Shown here: positions 8,089 to 17,660 of the stretch, piece after piece
Layout: the number at the start of each line of letters is the position of its first letter
Numbering within the stretch: the first letter of the stretch is position 1
Assembly (NCBI RefSeq): GCF_030954495.1
Contig: NZ_JAVHUW010000068.1
Span: 1-44,289 of the forward strand
Reading direction: 5' to 3'
DNA length: 44,289 nt
Source: Candidatus Desulfosporosinus nitrosoreducens
Lineage (GTDB): Bacteria; Bacillota; Desulfitobacteriia; Desulfitobacteriales; Desulfitobacteriaceae
Position numbers and translations under genes: made by a program
The notes under the pieces: model-generated
Seen by the model: only the letters and a program-made list of their open reading frames with translations
Told to the model about the DNA's origin: nothing
The model's database searches: none

Positions 8089-8853
8089 TTGTATCGATCG
8101 AAAATAGTTGAAACTGCCAAAGATATTATTAAAACAGAGGGAATAAGCAGACTGACCGTCTCAAACCTCGTGGAAAAATGCAAAATTAGTAAAAGAACCT
8201 TTTATGAAATATTTCCATCCAAAAATGCTTTATTAGCTCAACTAAAGCAAGAAGATAACACCTTACAAATCACTGATGAGAGGGAAATCATTATTGAAAA
8301 TGCCCGGGAAAAATTTGCCTGTGAAGGTTATAACAAAATTGACATGGATGATATAGCCAAAGCAGCAGGACTTAAACGAACCACATTGTATAAACACTTT
8401 AAATCCAAAGAAGAACTTTTAGAATATTGTATCGAATACGAAAACGAAATGATCAAACGCGTGGCTGGTGAAGTATTATTAAATGTTGATAATCCTAAAG
8501 AGGCTTTAGAAGAGTATATTACAGGTTTCTGCAGGTATATTGCAGACCCCTATCCAAATACCCTGTTTTCTGAAGCCTACAATCAAATAACCTACAATAA
8601 AAAAATAGATCAATGTGCCAAAGATATACATCATTTTTTTGTCAACCGTTTTATTGTTCTTCTTGAAGCCGGCATTAAAAAAGGGGTTTTCCGCAGTGAT
8701 CTGGATGTGGCAGGTACCTCAGTTGTTATCCTGGCAGCTTTGAACGGTCTTGATTTTTTTGTCAAAATTGATCCTTCGCTTGATCTTAAAGTACACATAA
8801 AAAATAATGTGCTAAATCTTTTGTATAATACAATATTGACAAAACAAAGTTAA
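8089..8853 (+). CDS. TetR-family regulator with two tandem N-terminal HTH domains
   Basis: 254 residues. A first TetR-type HTH (about 5-50) contains GISRLTVSNLVEKCKISKRT then FYEIFPSKNALL. A second (about 66-112) contains GYNKIDMDDIAKAAGLKRTT then LYKHFKSKEELLEYC. One ligand-binding and dimerisation domain follows (about 113-250). Ordinary TetR proteins have one HTH and about 200 residues. The start is TTG 8089 with AAAGGAG 11 bases upstream; the first HTH is fully in frame with the rest. The promoter lies upstream and peptide deformylase is convergent. No target gene is evident beside it, so the regulated system is unknown. Confidence 0.85.
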   Translation: MYRSKIVETAKDIIKTEGISRLTVSNLVEKCKISKRTFYEIFPSKNALLAQLKQEDNTLQITDEREIIIENAREKFACEGYNKIDMDDIAKAAGLKRTTLYKHFKSKEELLEYCIEYENEMIKRVAGEVLLNVDNPKEALEEYITGFCRYIADPYPNTLFSEAYNQITYNKKIDQCAKDIHHFFVNRFIVLLEAGIKKGVFRSDLDVAGTSVVILAALNGLDFFVKIDPSLDLKVHIKNNVLNLLYNTILTKQS

Positions 8854-8866
8854 AAAAACTATGTTG

Positions 8867-9319
8867 CTATTTCCTGAGATATTCAGTAACAAAATCCGTA
8901 AAAAGGATGCCCTCTAAGTGATCTATTTCATGACAGAAACACTTTGCCAAATCCCCGCTGCCTGTTAACACAACCTCTTCCCCATTTTCGTTCTGGGCTC
9001 GGATTTTTACCTTGGCAGGTCTGTTTAATTTCCCCAAAAGATTGGGAATACTCAAACATCCTTCGATCACTTGTTGAGTCCCCTCCTGCATAATTATCTC
9101 AGGATTGACTAATTTCAATAAACCTTGTCCCATGTCAATGACGACCAATCTTTTCAATATCCCCATTTGCGGGGCTGCTAAGCCAGCGCCATGTGCTTCA
9201 CGCATTGTATCCGCCATGTCATCTAAGATCAGTCTTATTTTATCGTCAATGACGTCAACTCTTTTGCTCTTCTTTCTTAAAATTTCATCATCAGATAACC
9301 TAATCTGTCGCAGTGCCAT
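8867..9319 (-). CDS. def: peptide deformylase
   Basis: 150 residues with the three family motifs: GAGLAAPQ (44-51), EGCLS (86-90, metal ligand Cys88) and HEIDH (130-134, ligands His130 and His134, catalytic Glu131). It removes the formyl group from the N-terminal Met of new proteins, usually with Fe(II). It begins immediately after the stop codon of the XRE regulator (stop 9320-9322, start 9319), so the two are translationally coupled. Genes of this family usually sit with fmt or priA; here the context differs and suggests an extra copy. Confidence 0.95.
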   Translation of the reverse strand: MALRQIRLSDDEILRKKSKRVDVIDDKIRLILDDMADTMREAHGAGLAAPQMGILKRLVVIDMGQGLLKLVNPEIIMQEGTQQVIEGCLSIPNLLGKLNRPAKVKIRAQNENGEEVVLTGSGDLAKCFCHEIDHLEGILFTDFVTEYLRK

Positions 9320-9556
9320 TTAAACTACACCTCTGCTTCTCTGGGCTCTTGATTTTCTTTCACTTTCTTCAAACAGAAAAATCTCCTCAATCCAACAGTG
9401 AAATATTTTACACAGGTCATAGGCCAGCCAAATAGACGGTTCAAACTTTTCAGTTTCGATGGCGTTAATTGCCTGTCTTGATACACCTACAAGCTCACCT
9501 AATTGTTCCTGAGTTAATCCCAAGGATTCCCGCAATTCTTTTAAACGGTTTTTCAT
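9320..9556 (-). CDS. small XRE-family regulator
   Basis: 78 residues with a Cro/CI-type HTH (LKELRESLGLTQEQLGELVG, then VSRQAINAIETEKFEPS) followed by FHCWIEEIFLFEE, the layout of short YozG-like regulators. AGGAGG lies six bases before ATG 9556; an ATG at 9562 abuts the site and is unlikely. It is the first gene of a two-gene unit with def, and the strong promoter upstream contains direct and inverted elements that could be its own operator. Confidence 0.85.
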   Translation of the reverse strand: MKNRLKELRESLGLTQEQLGELVGVSRQAINAIETEKFEPSIWLAYDLCKIFHCWIEEIFLFEESERKSRAQRSRGVV

Positions 9557-9586
9557 ATCCATCCTCCTGTCATGTTAACCTAACAA

Positions 9587-9615
9587 TTTATATCATTGTC
9601 TAACGTCATTGTCAA
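9587..9615 (-). promoter_or_regulatory. strong sigma-A-type promoter of the XRE-def unit
   Basis: TTGACA (9615-9610) and TATAAA (9592-9587) are separated by exactly 17 bases. The spacer repeats a GACAATGA motif, and GTTAAC-like half sites flank it, which would suit autoregulation by the XRE protein. Confidence 0.7.
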
Positions 9616-9638
9616 GTTGACCTTACAGAAAAAGACAA

Positions 9639-9658
9639 AGACGGCATCTCTGCCGTCT
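9639..9658 (-). terminator. terminator after the GGDEF-EAL gene
   Basis: AGACGGCA and TGCCGTCT form a perfect 8-bp stem with a 4-base loop; TTGTCTTTTTC follows on the minus strand, about 95 bases after the GGDEF-EAL stop codon. Confidence 0.75.
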
Positions 9659-9751
9659 CCTATAACACCCATTTACAAATTTCCCCGCGGTATTTTTTAG
9701 ATTTCTAATCCTTGAGAAAGATTATTACTGACAGTTCTTTGCCTAGAAATT

Positions 9752-12700
9752 TTAAGATGTTTTGCCAACTTCCAGCCATTTTAATAGTTCCTCAGGCCGC
9801 ATAGGTTTTCCGTAATAATATCCCTGTATCTCTTCACAACCCCTCTCGCCAAGAAAAGCCAGTTGTTGTTCCGTCTCAACCCCTTCGGCAAGGGTCCGCA
9901 AGCCAAGGCTTTTGGCGAGGCTTATAATTGCTTCTATAATAACCTCGTCACCAATATTCCCCCCAATATTCCGGACGAAAGACTGATCGATTTTCAGTTT
10001 ATTAACACGAAACCGCTTTAAATAGGAGAGCGAGGAATAACCAGTCCCAAAATCATCAATGGCAATACGAATTCCATGGTCATGAAGGGAATCCAACATA
10101 GCAACCGCGCTCTTCGGATCTTTCATCGCCACACTCTCGGTCAATTCCAATTCAAGATACTCTGCGGGGAGTTCCGCTTTATTCAAAAGCTGAATAACCA
10201 ACTCCGGCAGATGCTTTTGCCGCAATTGGACAGCCGAAAGGTTAACCGCCATATTTTTAATAGGCACTCCTTGTTTCAGCCACTCTTTCATCTGATTGAC
10301 AGAAGTGCGCAGCACCCATTCGCCGATGGGTAAAATCAAACCGCTTTCCTCAGCCAGAGGGATAAATTCCAAGGGGGAGACCATACCGAACTTTGGATGC
10401 TGCCAACGCAACAGAGCTTCCACTCCAATGAACTTTTCCCCCGGCAAAGCAATCTGAGGCTGATAGTAAAGCCTTAATTCCTCCCGTTCCAGGGCTTTGC
10501 GCAAAGCACTTTCCAATTCCAGTTGCCGGATGGAATGTTTCCGCATCTCGGGTATAAAAAAGCGGTAGGAGTTGCGGCCTCCTTGCTTAGTGAAATACAT
10601 GGCAATATCCGCACATTTATAAAGGGTATCGAAGTCTTGTCCATCTGCAGGGTAAAGAGCAATTCCAAGCGAAGGAGTGATTGTCAGCTCATGTCCCTCG
10701 ATATTAAATGGATTTGTATATTCGTCCAGCAACCTTTGAGCAATAACAGCGGCACCTTCACCATCCGTATCTTTTACCAGGAGAATAAACTCATCTCCGC
10801 CTAAACGAAAGACGGTATCCTGCACGCGCAAGGAATTTTTCAGCCGTTTGGCAACATGAACAAGCAATTTATCCCCTACTCTGTGACCCAATGTATCATT
10901 AACATTTTTAAAATGATCGAGATCAAGGAAAATGAGCGTTAAGGGTTCATTGCTGTTACGGGCCTGGTTAATCGTTTCATTGGCAGTTTCCATAAGCAAT
11001 GTGCGATTGGGCAAACCGGTTAAGTTATCAAAATAGGCTAAGCGCTGAATTTGTTCTTCAGCAACTTTTTGTTCAGTGACATCGCGAATAGTTTCAATGG
11101 CCGCGATAACTTCGCCTTTGGAATCACGGAAAACGGAAGCGTTTGCCCACAGAATTGCTTTCCCTCTAGGCAGATAAGGCGCCAGTGACTCTCCAACCAG
11201 AATATCCCCATGTCTCCAAGTAACGGATTTATAATGCTTAACACACTTCACATCAAAATCCCCTGCTAAATCGATCAAAACCGGCCTTTTTTTATGATAA
11301 AACGGAAGGGCATACTCGTAGTTTCCTTTGCCGATCATATCCTGCGCTTTGACCCCAGTCATGATTTCTATTGCTTTATTCCAGGCTAAAACAATCCCGT
11401 TACTATCTATAACAAAGGTTGCATCCGGCAAAAAATCAATAATACCCCGCTGAAGTTGCTGAGCCTCCAATTTTGCTTCTTCAGCTTTCTTCTGCTCACT
11501 TATGTCACGCACCGTGGCCTGAATTACCTGCTCCCCCAGGATTTCCATCATGTTCATGAGAACCGTTGCGGAAAATTCGTGTTTATCGAGCCGTATATGA
11601 GTCCATTCAAAAAGGTGTGACCCTTGCTGAGTGGCAATGTTAATCATTTCTTTTAGTTTAGTTTCTGAGCGCTGTCCGTCAAGTTGGTATTCGGGAGACA
11701 CTTGACCAAGCGAGAGTTTGATAAACTCTTCTTGATCAGAAACTCCAAATAACTTAATAGCGGCAGGGTTTCCGGAAGAAAAGACGCCCGTTGCCGGGTC
11801 AATGGTCATCATTGCATCTTGAGAACGTTCAAACAGTGTGCGGAACTTGTTTTCCGCCTCTCTCACAGCATCCTGCGCCGCTTTCCGCTCTGTGATGTCA
11901 CCAAAAATGCCGATATAATTCGTAATCTCTCCGCTCGCATTGACAATACGGCTGATGGAGAGCCACTCGGCATATATACCACCGTCTTTGCGACGGTTCC
12001 AAATTTCCCCGCGCCAATGACCGTTCGTATTGATTTCTTTCCACATTTGATCATAGAAATCGCGATCATGACGTCCTGAAGCAAGAATCCGCGGATTTTG
12101 ACCTCTAACTTCATCTTCGCCATAACCCGTTAACAGAGAAAATGATTGATTCGCCGAGATGATGGAAACGTTTGCGTCGGTAATGGTGATACCTTCGCGA
12201 CTATGTTCGAATACCTTGGCGTAAAGCCGAAGCTGAGCTTCAGTTTTGGCACGCTCTGCCGCCAGATCTAAACGGTCTAAAGCTAAGTTTATATTAACCG
12301 CCAGCTCATTCAACAAGTCTATAGTTTTCTGGTTAAATCTCTTCTCATTGCTATGATAGACATTGAGAACCGCATAAGGTTGTCCCTTCTTTAGCAAAAG
12401 GATTGCCACACTGGGTTTCCAGCTGCCCTGGCCTATTTTATTTTCCCATATGTCCGTGTTTAAATCCACCTGAGGCTGGCCGGAAATGTCAGGCGAGCCA
12501 TCTTTAGCCTCTGCAGCAAATAGTGAAAGAGGCCGGACAAGATTCTTGCTGTCCGCTCGGCTGATCCAACACAAGTCCATACCGCCAACTTCTACCGCTA
12601 TGCGGCATACTTGATCAAAAAGAGACGTTTCACTATGGCATTGAGTGATTGCTTGATTGGTTTGGACGAGTACAGCGTACACCTGATTAAGATAATGACT

Positions 12701-13129
12701 ATATTGTTCAATTGTCTTTTGTTCCGTAATATCAAAAAAACTAACCACCGCCCCGATTAATTCCCCGTCCCGCTTAATAGGAGTTACCGTTAAGCGTACA
12801 GGAAAGTTCTCACCGCTTTTGCGGACAAATGTTTCCTCTGTCTCCCTGGACACCCCGTCTTCCACAGTTTGGAAAACAGGACACTTGGAGCTGGGATAGG
12901 AAGTGCCGTCAGGCCGATAATAATGAAACAGCCGATGCTGATCCGTCCCCAGCACCTCATCCCTTTCAAGTTCCAGCATAGACAAAGCAGAAGCGTTAAT
13001 AAAAACACAACGCCTTTCCTTATCGACGCCATAAACGCCAACACCCAAATCGTTCAAAGCCAAAGACTCATATCTTGCTCGAATTTCAGCATTGAAGTTT
13101 TCTCCCAGCTCATTTTGAGTCTCTTTCAT
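9752..13129 (-). CDS. multi-PAS/GAF GGDEF-EAL c-di-GMP enzyme
   Basis: 1125 residues, apparently cytoplasmic (no membrane segment seen). Order: PAS (about 25-135), GAF (about 150-285), three further PAS/PAC units (about 300-690), GGDEF (about 695-860), EAL (about 870-1115). The cyclase signature GGDEF (777-781) is intact with the RVQD inhibitory-site motif five residues before it. The phosphodiesterase domain has EALLRW (904 onward) and DDFGTGYSSL. Both activities may therefore be present, making or breaking c-di-GMP in response to ligands sensed by the PAS/GAF domains. GGAG precedes ATG 13129. The chemoreceptor lies upstream on the same strand, and a c-di-GMP riboswitch lies 2 kb beyond the terminator. 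Confidence 0.93.
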   Translation of the reverse strand: MKETQNELGENFNAEIRARYESLALNDLGVGVYGVDKERRCVFINASALSMLELERDEVLGTDQHRLFHYYRPDGTSYPSSKCPVFQTVEDGVSRETEETFVRKSGENFPVRLTVTPIKRDGELIGAVVSFFDITEQKTIEQYSHYLNQVYAVLVQTNQAITQCHSETSLFDQVCRIAVEVGGMDLCWISRADSKNLVRPLSLFAAEAKDGSPDISGQPQVDLNTDIWENKIGQGSWKPSVAILLLKKGQPYAVLNVYHSNEKRFNQKTIDLLNELAVNINLALDRLDLAAERAKTEAQLRLYAKVFEHSREGITITDANVSIISANQSFSLLTGYGEDEVRGQNPRILASGRHDRDFYDQMWKEINTNGHWRGEIWNRRKDGGIYAEWLSISRIVNASGEITNYIGIFGDITERKAAQDAVREAENKFRTLFERSQDAMMTIDPATGVFSSGNPAAIKLFGVSDQEEFIKLSLGQVSPEYQLDGQRSETKLKEMINIATQQGSHLFEWTHIRLDKHEFSATVLMNMMEILGEQVIQATVRDISEQKKAEEAKLEAQQLQRGIIDFLPDATFVIDSNGIVLAWNKAIEIMTGVKAQDMIGKGNYEYALPFYHKKRPVLIDLAGDFDVKCVKHYKSVTWRHGDILVGESLAPYLPRGKAILWANASVFRDSKGEVIAAIETIRDVTEQKVAEEQIQRLAYFDNLTGLPNRTLLMETANETINQARNSNEPLTLIFLDLDHFKNVNDTLGHRVGDKLLVHVAKRLKNSLRVQDTVFRLGGDEFILLVKDTDGEGAAVIAQRLLDEYTNPFNIEGHELTITPSLGIALYPADGQDFDTLYKCADIAMYFTKQGGRNSYRFFIPEMRKHSIRQLELESALRKALEREELRLYYQPQIALPGEKFIGVEALLRWQHPKFGMVSPLEFIPLAEESGLILPIGEWVLRTSVNQMKEWLKQGVPIKNMAVNLSAVQLRQKHLPELVIQLLNKAELPAEYLELELTESVAMKDPKSAVAMLDSLHDHGIRIAIDDFGTGYSSLSYLKRFRVNKLKIDQSFVRNIGGNIGDEVIIEAIISLAKSLGLRTLAEGVETEQQLAFLGERGCEEIQGYYYGKPMRPEELLKWLEVGKTS

Positions 13130-13308
13130 AATGGATCTCCTTCACTCAACATCCGCCATTAAGCTGATTGCGGCTGAAAAGGCCAAACTTTCAGGCGCTC
13201 TGCAAAAACCAACCCCGCCCGTCCCTAATTTCACAAGCCTGTCCTAACAGCAGAGATTCCTGCCTTCGACAGGAAGGAATTTTCTGAGACAACTACCCTT
13301 CTTCATTG

Positions 13309-14814
13309 TCAGCATTTCGCACAGTCTGAACAATTCTCAACGTTTTGCCCTCCAGACAAACGAATTCCCTGCTTGTTTAATTCTTCGACCTTTTCAGCAA
13401 TGAAATCCAAGGACTTGTAGATCTTATGAGAGAGAATTTCGGCTTGCTGATACAGGTTGTCAGCGGATGCTTTCTGCTTCTCCTTCACAGCTTGAAGCAC
13501 ATGATCGCCCAGTCGGTGGAACTCATCATGAACGGAATCAATTTCTTTCCATTCCTCAGCAACGGCAGGATGATGCACATCCAAAGAATGATAGAAATGA
13601 CCAAAGGCACACTTGGAGGAATTGGTTTGCAGCGGATAAATTGTCATTTCATCGACAATTCTTTTGAGATTATTCAGCCATGCAGCATGAGCGGTTTTAG
13701 CCTTTTCAATGTTTTCTAAAAATTCCTGATTACTGATAGAGTTTATACTGCCATGCAAGCATTTCGTCTGAAGTCTAACAATTTCCGAAAGCTGATCGTC
13801 GATTTGTGCAATCTGCCTGGCATAATCGGCGCTGCTGACGGCATCCTGATGAATTATTTGCGTCATACGAGTTAAGTTTTCAGCTTCTCGACTGGATACA
13901 TCCATAGCCTGGTTGATTTCATGCGTGGAAACTCGAATTCCTTCCATGGCTTGATTAATCAATTGCACATCGTCAATCGTCGTTTGCAGCATATCGACAT
14001 TTTCTTCCATAGTACCCGTAATTACTTCAATTTTGTCACTCATTTTCTGGGTAAGAGATATGGTATTCTCCATACTTTGTTTGCCTTCCTGGGCAGCATT
14101 TTGAATGCTGCCCACAAAGGTCTTCATACCATCCAAACTCTTTTTGGTATTGTCAGCCAACTTGCGGATTTCTTCCGCAACCACAGCAAATCCTCTGCCA
14201 TTTTCCCCCGCTCTGGCAGCTTCAATTGACGCGTTCAAAGCCAGCAAATTTGTCTGATCAGCTATTTCTCCTACACCCTGGACAATTTCATTAATTTTAT
14301 TGGCCATTTCCACTAATTGCTCTACTTTTTTACTCATGATACCGGCATCAACCATAACATCTTCTTTTAGCCGGTTAACTTCCTTTAATTCCAAGAGACT
14401 GTTTTGATTACCCTGGACCAAACTGGCCGAGGCTTCGGAGAGTTGTGACAGGGTTTCCGAAGTCTGTTGGACCGTGTCATTTACTTCATTCATTCCTGCA
14501 TTGGTTTCTTCCACAACCGCTAAATTCGATTCACTCAGCACGGCCATCTCTTTGGCAAAATCAATCAACTTATTGGAGATGTGTGCCATATTAATATCAA
14601 AACTGCTCAATGAGGCCGTAATTGTTAACAATTCTTTCGTCGATGCTGCCATTTGTTTTTCATTGGCAAAAAGTTTTTTGAAATAGTCTAAAAATACAAT
14701 ATGAATAGGATAATCGACCTTTGGAACCTCCGCTTCGCATCCCTGCATCTTTTTTTCCACATATTTGATAATATAGTCTGTTTCGTAACAAGGTTTTTTC
14801 GAAAAGAAATCCAT
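13309..14814 (-). CDS. soluble methyl-accepting chemotaxis protein with CZB domain
   Basis: 501 residues without a membrane segment or periplasmic sensor. The N-terminal 50 residues are followed by a helical region and a chemoreceptor signalling domain (about 60-330) with the hairpin tip EIADQTNLLALNASIEAARA. The C-terminal region (about 365-470) is a chemoreceptor zinc-binding (CZB) domain: AHAAWLNNL, CAFGHFYH and a later His pair supply the Cys and His ligands. CZB receptors report zinc or hypochlorite through the conserved Cys. The tail (NCSDCAKC) adds three cysteines, perhaps another metal site. GGAG precedes ATG 14814. No chemotaxis kinase gene is near. Confidence 0.92.
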   Translation of the reverse strand: MDFFSKKPCYETDYIIKYVEKKMQGCEAEVPKVDYPIHIVFLDYFKKLFANEKQMAASTKELLTITASLSSFDINMAHISNKLIDFAKEMAVLSESNLAVVEETNAGMNEVNDTVQQTSETLSQLSEASASLVQGNQNSLLELKEVNRLKEDVMVDAGIMSKKVEQLVEMANKINEIVQGVGEIADQTNLLALNASIEAARAGENGRGFAVVAEEIRKLADNTKKSLDGMKTFVGSIQNAAQEGKQSMENTISLTQKMSDKIEVITGTMEENVDMLQTTIDDVQLINQAMEGIRVSTHEINQAMDVSSREAENLTRMTQIIHQDAVSSADYARQIAQIDDQLSEIVRLQTKCLHGSINSISNQEFLENIEKAKTAHAAWLNNLKRIVDEMTIYPLQTNSSKCAFGHFYHSLDVHHPAVAEEWKEIDSVHDEFHRLGDHVLQAVKEKQKASADNLYQQAEILSHKIYKSLDFIAEKVEELNKQGIRLSGGQNVENCSDCAKC

Positions 14815-15427
14815 ATAAACGTCTCCTTTTCATCTCAATCTGATCTTTTCTGTTTCCTATTCTGTTCTGTGCCGCAAAATTTCAGCTTTTAATATAATCC
14901 TGAGCAAAGATTAACGTATACTTTCCCTCGATCCTGAGAAATAAAAAGGCAGACGTGCTGCCCTAATTTTAACGTAAACATTTAAGCTCCATCGTCAAAG
15001 GATCGCCGCCGAACTCATCGGTTATTAAGACAGCTCAGCAATTGCTAACTTATTACCTATCTGATTAAAACAAACGCAAAGACACTTAGACTGCCTTATA
15101 CTTCGCGGAAGCCATATTCGAACCTTCTCACCCCGGAACTTAAAAATCCTTATCCTTATTTCTTTCTTTTTTTAAAGCATTCTACATATTTCCTTTATTT
15201 CCTTCCCAGATAGCAAAAAAACCAAAAAAATTCACCTGAACCAAGCTTCAAGGCCAAATTATAAGAATTAATTCTTAAAAGAAAGTAATTAAACTTCTCA
15301 TTTAAGATTTATAAATAAAAGAGCGTTACAAACCATCGATTTAGGTTAACGCCCTTTCATTCTTTAACTCAATTGCCTATGTTTAGATCGAAAAATTCGA
15401 TCATGAGTGAACAGTACTTAAAATTAA
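14815..15427. other. intergenic region with a leader terminator before the chemoreceptor
   Basis: No gene is seen. On the minus strand a small hairpin GGCAG/CTGCC (14948-14962) is followed by TTTTTATTT, like an attenuator about 130 bases before the chemoreceptor start. Upstream of it, CCGATGAGTTCGG (about 15009-15021) forms a hairpin in a structured-looking stretch. I could not match this to a known riboswitch. The part from 15120 to 15300 is AT-rich and uninformative. Confidence 0.4.
15321..15354 (-). terminator. terminator after the CWB2-VanW gene
   Basis: On the minus strand GGGCGTTA and TAACGCTC pair, with an adjacent ACC/GGT pairing, and TTTTATTT follows. It lies about 75 bases after the stop codon. 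Confidence 0.75.
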
Positions 15428-17167
15428 TCAATTTCCGGTCTTTTTATAAAGCTGAAAGGTTAAGGTATTGCCTTCAATTAAACTGCGGATTAAAAGATAG
15501 GAATCCGTGCTGTTTCTAAATTTGAAATCGAGAACAGGATAAGCTACTGTGGCATCCTGCCCGGAAGGAACATATCCTACGGGAAGGGTATGCGGATGTC
15601 TTTCAAGAACCTCCAAATGAGCAAGAACTACTGCATTATAAAGAGTAGACGAAACTTGACAGACTCCTCCTCCGAGGCCCGGAGTAAAGGTGTTTCCTTC
15701 GATAATTAAAGCCTCTTTATAGCCGGCTTCAGCAGTTCGTTCTCCAACGCTTTTATTGAAGGAGAAACGTTCTCCCGGAGCCAACAGCTTCCCATTGAGT
15801 GCTTTTGCCGCCAGACAAAGATTTTCGGTTCGATTGACCAGAGTTGCGTCAAACTGAGTAGAGTACTGAGCGATAGGCATTGGCTCCTTGACAGTAAGCG
15901 TGAGTTTAATTATTTTGCCGTATCCGTTTACAGTCCCTTCATAAACATTTGACCCTACCTTACTGGTATTGGCAACTTTAGAATTCCACTGTACAGGCAG
16001 ATCAATCGTCTCGCTATTGTAAAGCTTGGCCTGAACGGTTGCGGGTAAAGAATAACTTTCATTTTGAGTAACTGCTGCCGTAATATCAGAAATTGAATAA
16101 ATGCTGGTTCCTTTCACTTTTCCCAAAATCAAGTCACTTGAATTTTTCATCACATCATCTGATACAACGCCGCTTCCTCCCAAAGAAACTAAATTAGGAC
16201 ATACTTTATTGTCATATAGTCTCTCAAAATAACTGGCAGCCGACTCTGGCAAGGTCTGCTCGGCAGGGTCTATAAATATAATAGGATTTCTTTGTTCCGC
16301 TGCCAAAGCGCTGCCGGCCAGAGCGTCGGCAAAACTATAGCCTGTAGCTAAGTAGACTGTTGCTGGATTCGGAGCAAAAGTTTCGGCAATAACAACATTC
16401 GTGTCAAACCTGGATTGTCCCGTCAGACGTTGAATACTAGCCTGGGGCAACAAACCGCTTATTTGAGACTTTATATGGTCGGAAATTATCCCTGTCCCTC
16501 CCGCTATAATTACCTTGGAAGGTTTTTTTTCCTGCAAAAAATTTTCCATTTCCCGGGGAAGTGCATCATAAGGAGATAATAGAATTGGCCAGCCTTTATT
16601 GGCGGCAAAGCTTGAAATACTTAAGGCATCAGGATATTGTTCGCCCGAAGATATGACTACAGTGGATAGAGGTTCATCCTGAAGTGATGCGGCGATCATA
16701 TAAGATGTATCATACCGGTCCATTCCGGCAATTCTGACAACATTTTGAAATCCCAGATCATTAAGCTTAGCATCAAATTCTTGGCCGATAATCCCCCTAC
16801 CTCCGATTATATAAACCGTTCCTGCCGACTCTAAATGTTCAGCGATATAACTAAAAGCATCCTTAGAACCGGCAACAGAAGTGTCAACTAATAGTATCGG
16901 CGCTTTTTTCTCATAAGCTAAGACGCTTGCAGATAAAGCATCTGCGAAATCCTCTCCCGTTGCCAAAAAAACACATTTAACCTTTCCAGCGCTATAAGAT
17001 TCAGAGATCGCTTTGGCAGTTTCATATTTTGTCTGTCCGAAAATCCTATTAACATTGATAATCGAGGGCGGGCTACTAGCTGGGTCCAGATTATCAGCCG
17101 CAGCAAAGGACGGCGTTCCTAAAAAAATACCGCAACACAGTATTAAGACCAATATGTTTTTGTTCAT
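15428..17167 (-). CDS. secreted protein with three CWB2 repeats and a VanW domain
   Basis: 579 residues. A signal peptide (NKNILVLILCCGIFLG, cleavage near SFAAA) precedes three cell-wall-binding repeat 2 units at about 40-125, 135-230 and 240-345 (RIFGQTKYETA, RIAGMDRYDTS, RLTGQSRFDTN; each with a YIIGG or VIAGG-type strand). CWB2 triplets bind anionic wall polymers. A linker with Ig-like strands follows, then a VanW domain at about 435-575 (GERFSFNKSVGERT, GGGVCQVSSTLYNA). The VanW function is unknown beyond cell-envelope association. AAGGAG lies 13 bases before ATG 17167. It stands alone with its own terminator. Confidence 0.92.
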   Translation of the reverse strand: MNKNILVLILCCGIFLGTPSFAAADNLDPASSPPSIINVNRIFGQTKYETAKAISESYSAGKVKCVFLATGEDFADALSASVLAYEKKAPILLVDTSVAGSKDAFSYIAEHLESAGTVYIIGGRGIIGQEFDAKLNDLGFQNVVRIAGMDRYDTSYMIAASLQDEPLSTVVISSGEQYPDALSISSFAANKGWPILLSPYDALPREMENFLQEKKPSKVIIAGGTGIISDHIKSQISGLLPQASIQRLTGQSRFDTNVVIAETFAPNPATVYLATGYSFADALAGSALAAEQRNPIIFIDPAEQTLPESAASYFERLYDNKVCPNLVSLGGSGVVSDDVMKNSSDLILGKVKGTSIYSISDITAAVTQNESYSLPATVQAKLYNSETIDLPVQWNSKVANTSKVGSNVYEGTVNGYGKIIKLTLTVKEPMPIAQYSTQFDATLVNRTENLCLAAKALNGKLLAPGERFSFNKSVGERTAEAGYKEALIIEGNTFTPGLGGGVCQVSSTLYNAVVLAHLEVLERHPHTLPVGYVPSGQDATVAYPVLDFKFRNSTDSYLLIRSLIEGNTLTFQLYKKTGN

Positions 17168-17660
17168 TTTAAACAGTACACTCCTTCTCCTAACATCTCG
17201 ATAATTATCTCATGCCGAAGAAGTAAAGCCTGTCGAAAGGATTATGTATTAATACACTACTTCACAAGGAATATGTCTCTTTCCAGCGAACGTAACAAGT
17301 CACTCTTTCGAAATTTAAAATTTCTGTTTAAAAAAAATGAAATTGCACTTATAAGCGAGAGAGTATTCACGAAACCGTCAAAATCTTTTCCGGAACAAGT
17401 CTCTTTTCTGAATATAGGCTTCTTTAGAGAAGCCAGCTTTTGCCTTTTACAGATTCTTAATAAATTCTTGATACAATAACGATCAAATATCAAGAACTTT
17501 ATTGTATTCTAAGAACAGAGAATATCAGTAAACTCCAGATAAAAACAAATAAAAAACAACTTACATGAAAAAGACTAAAAGCCGCCCTTGCTGTGGGGCG
17601 GCTTTTGGTTCTTTGCTACGGGCTTCATTGGTACTTTTGGCGGTGTGGGAGCAACTGGGG
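17168..17660. other. intergenic region without a convincing gene
   Basis: Only overlapping opposed frames of up to 78 codons are present (17257-17493 minus, 17273-17479 plus); both lack a ribosome binding site and a recognisable motif. The stretch is AT-rich and ends in a strong terminator at 17577-17606. Confidence 0.5.
17577..17606. terminator. strong bidirectional terminator after the amino-acid permease gene
   Basis: AAAAGCCGCCC pairs with GGGCGGCTTTT around a loop of 8 bases; on the minus strand AGTCTTTTTC follows. It lies 55 bases after the permease stop codon. Confidence 0.85.

Noticed and set aside
17257..17493. Opposed frames of 68-78 codons
   Set aside because: No ribosome binding site or motif on either strand, and extreme AT content makes chance frames likely.
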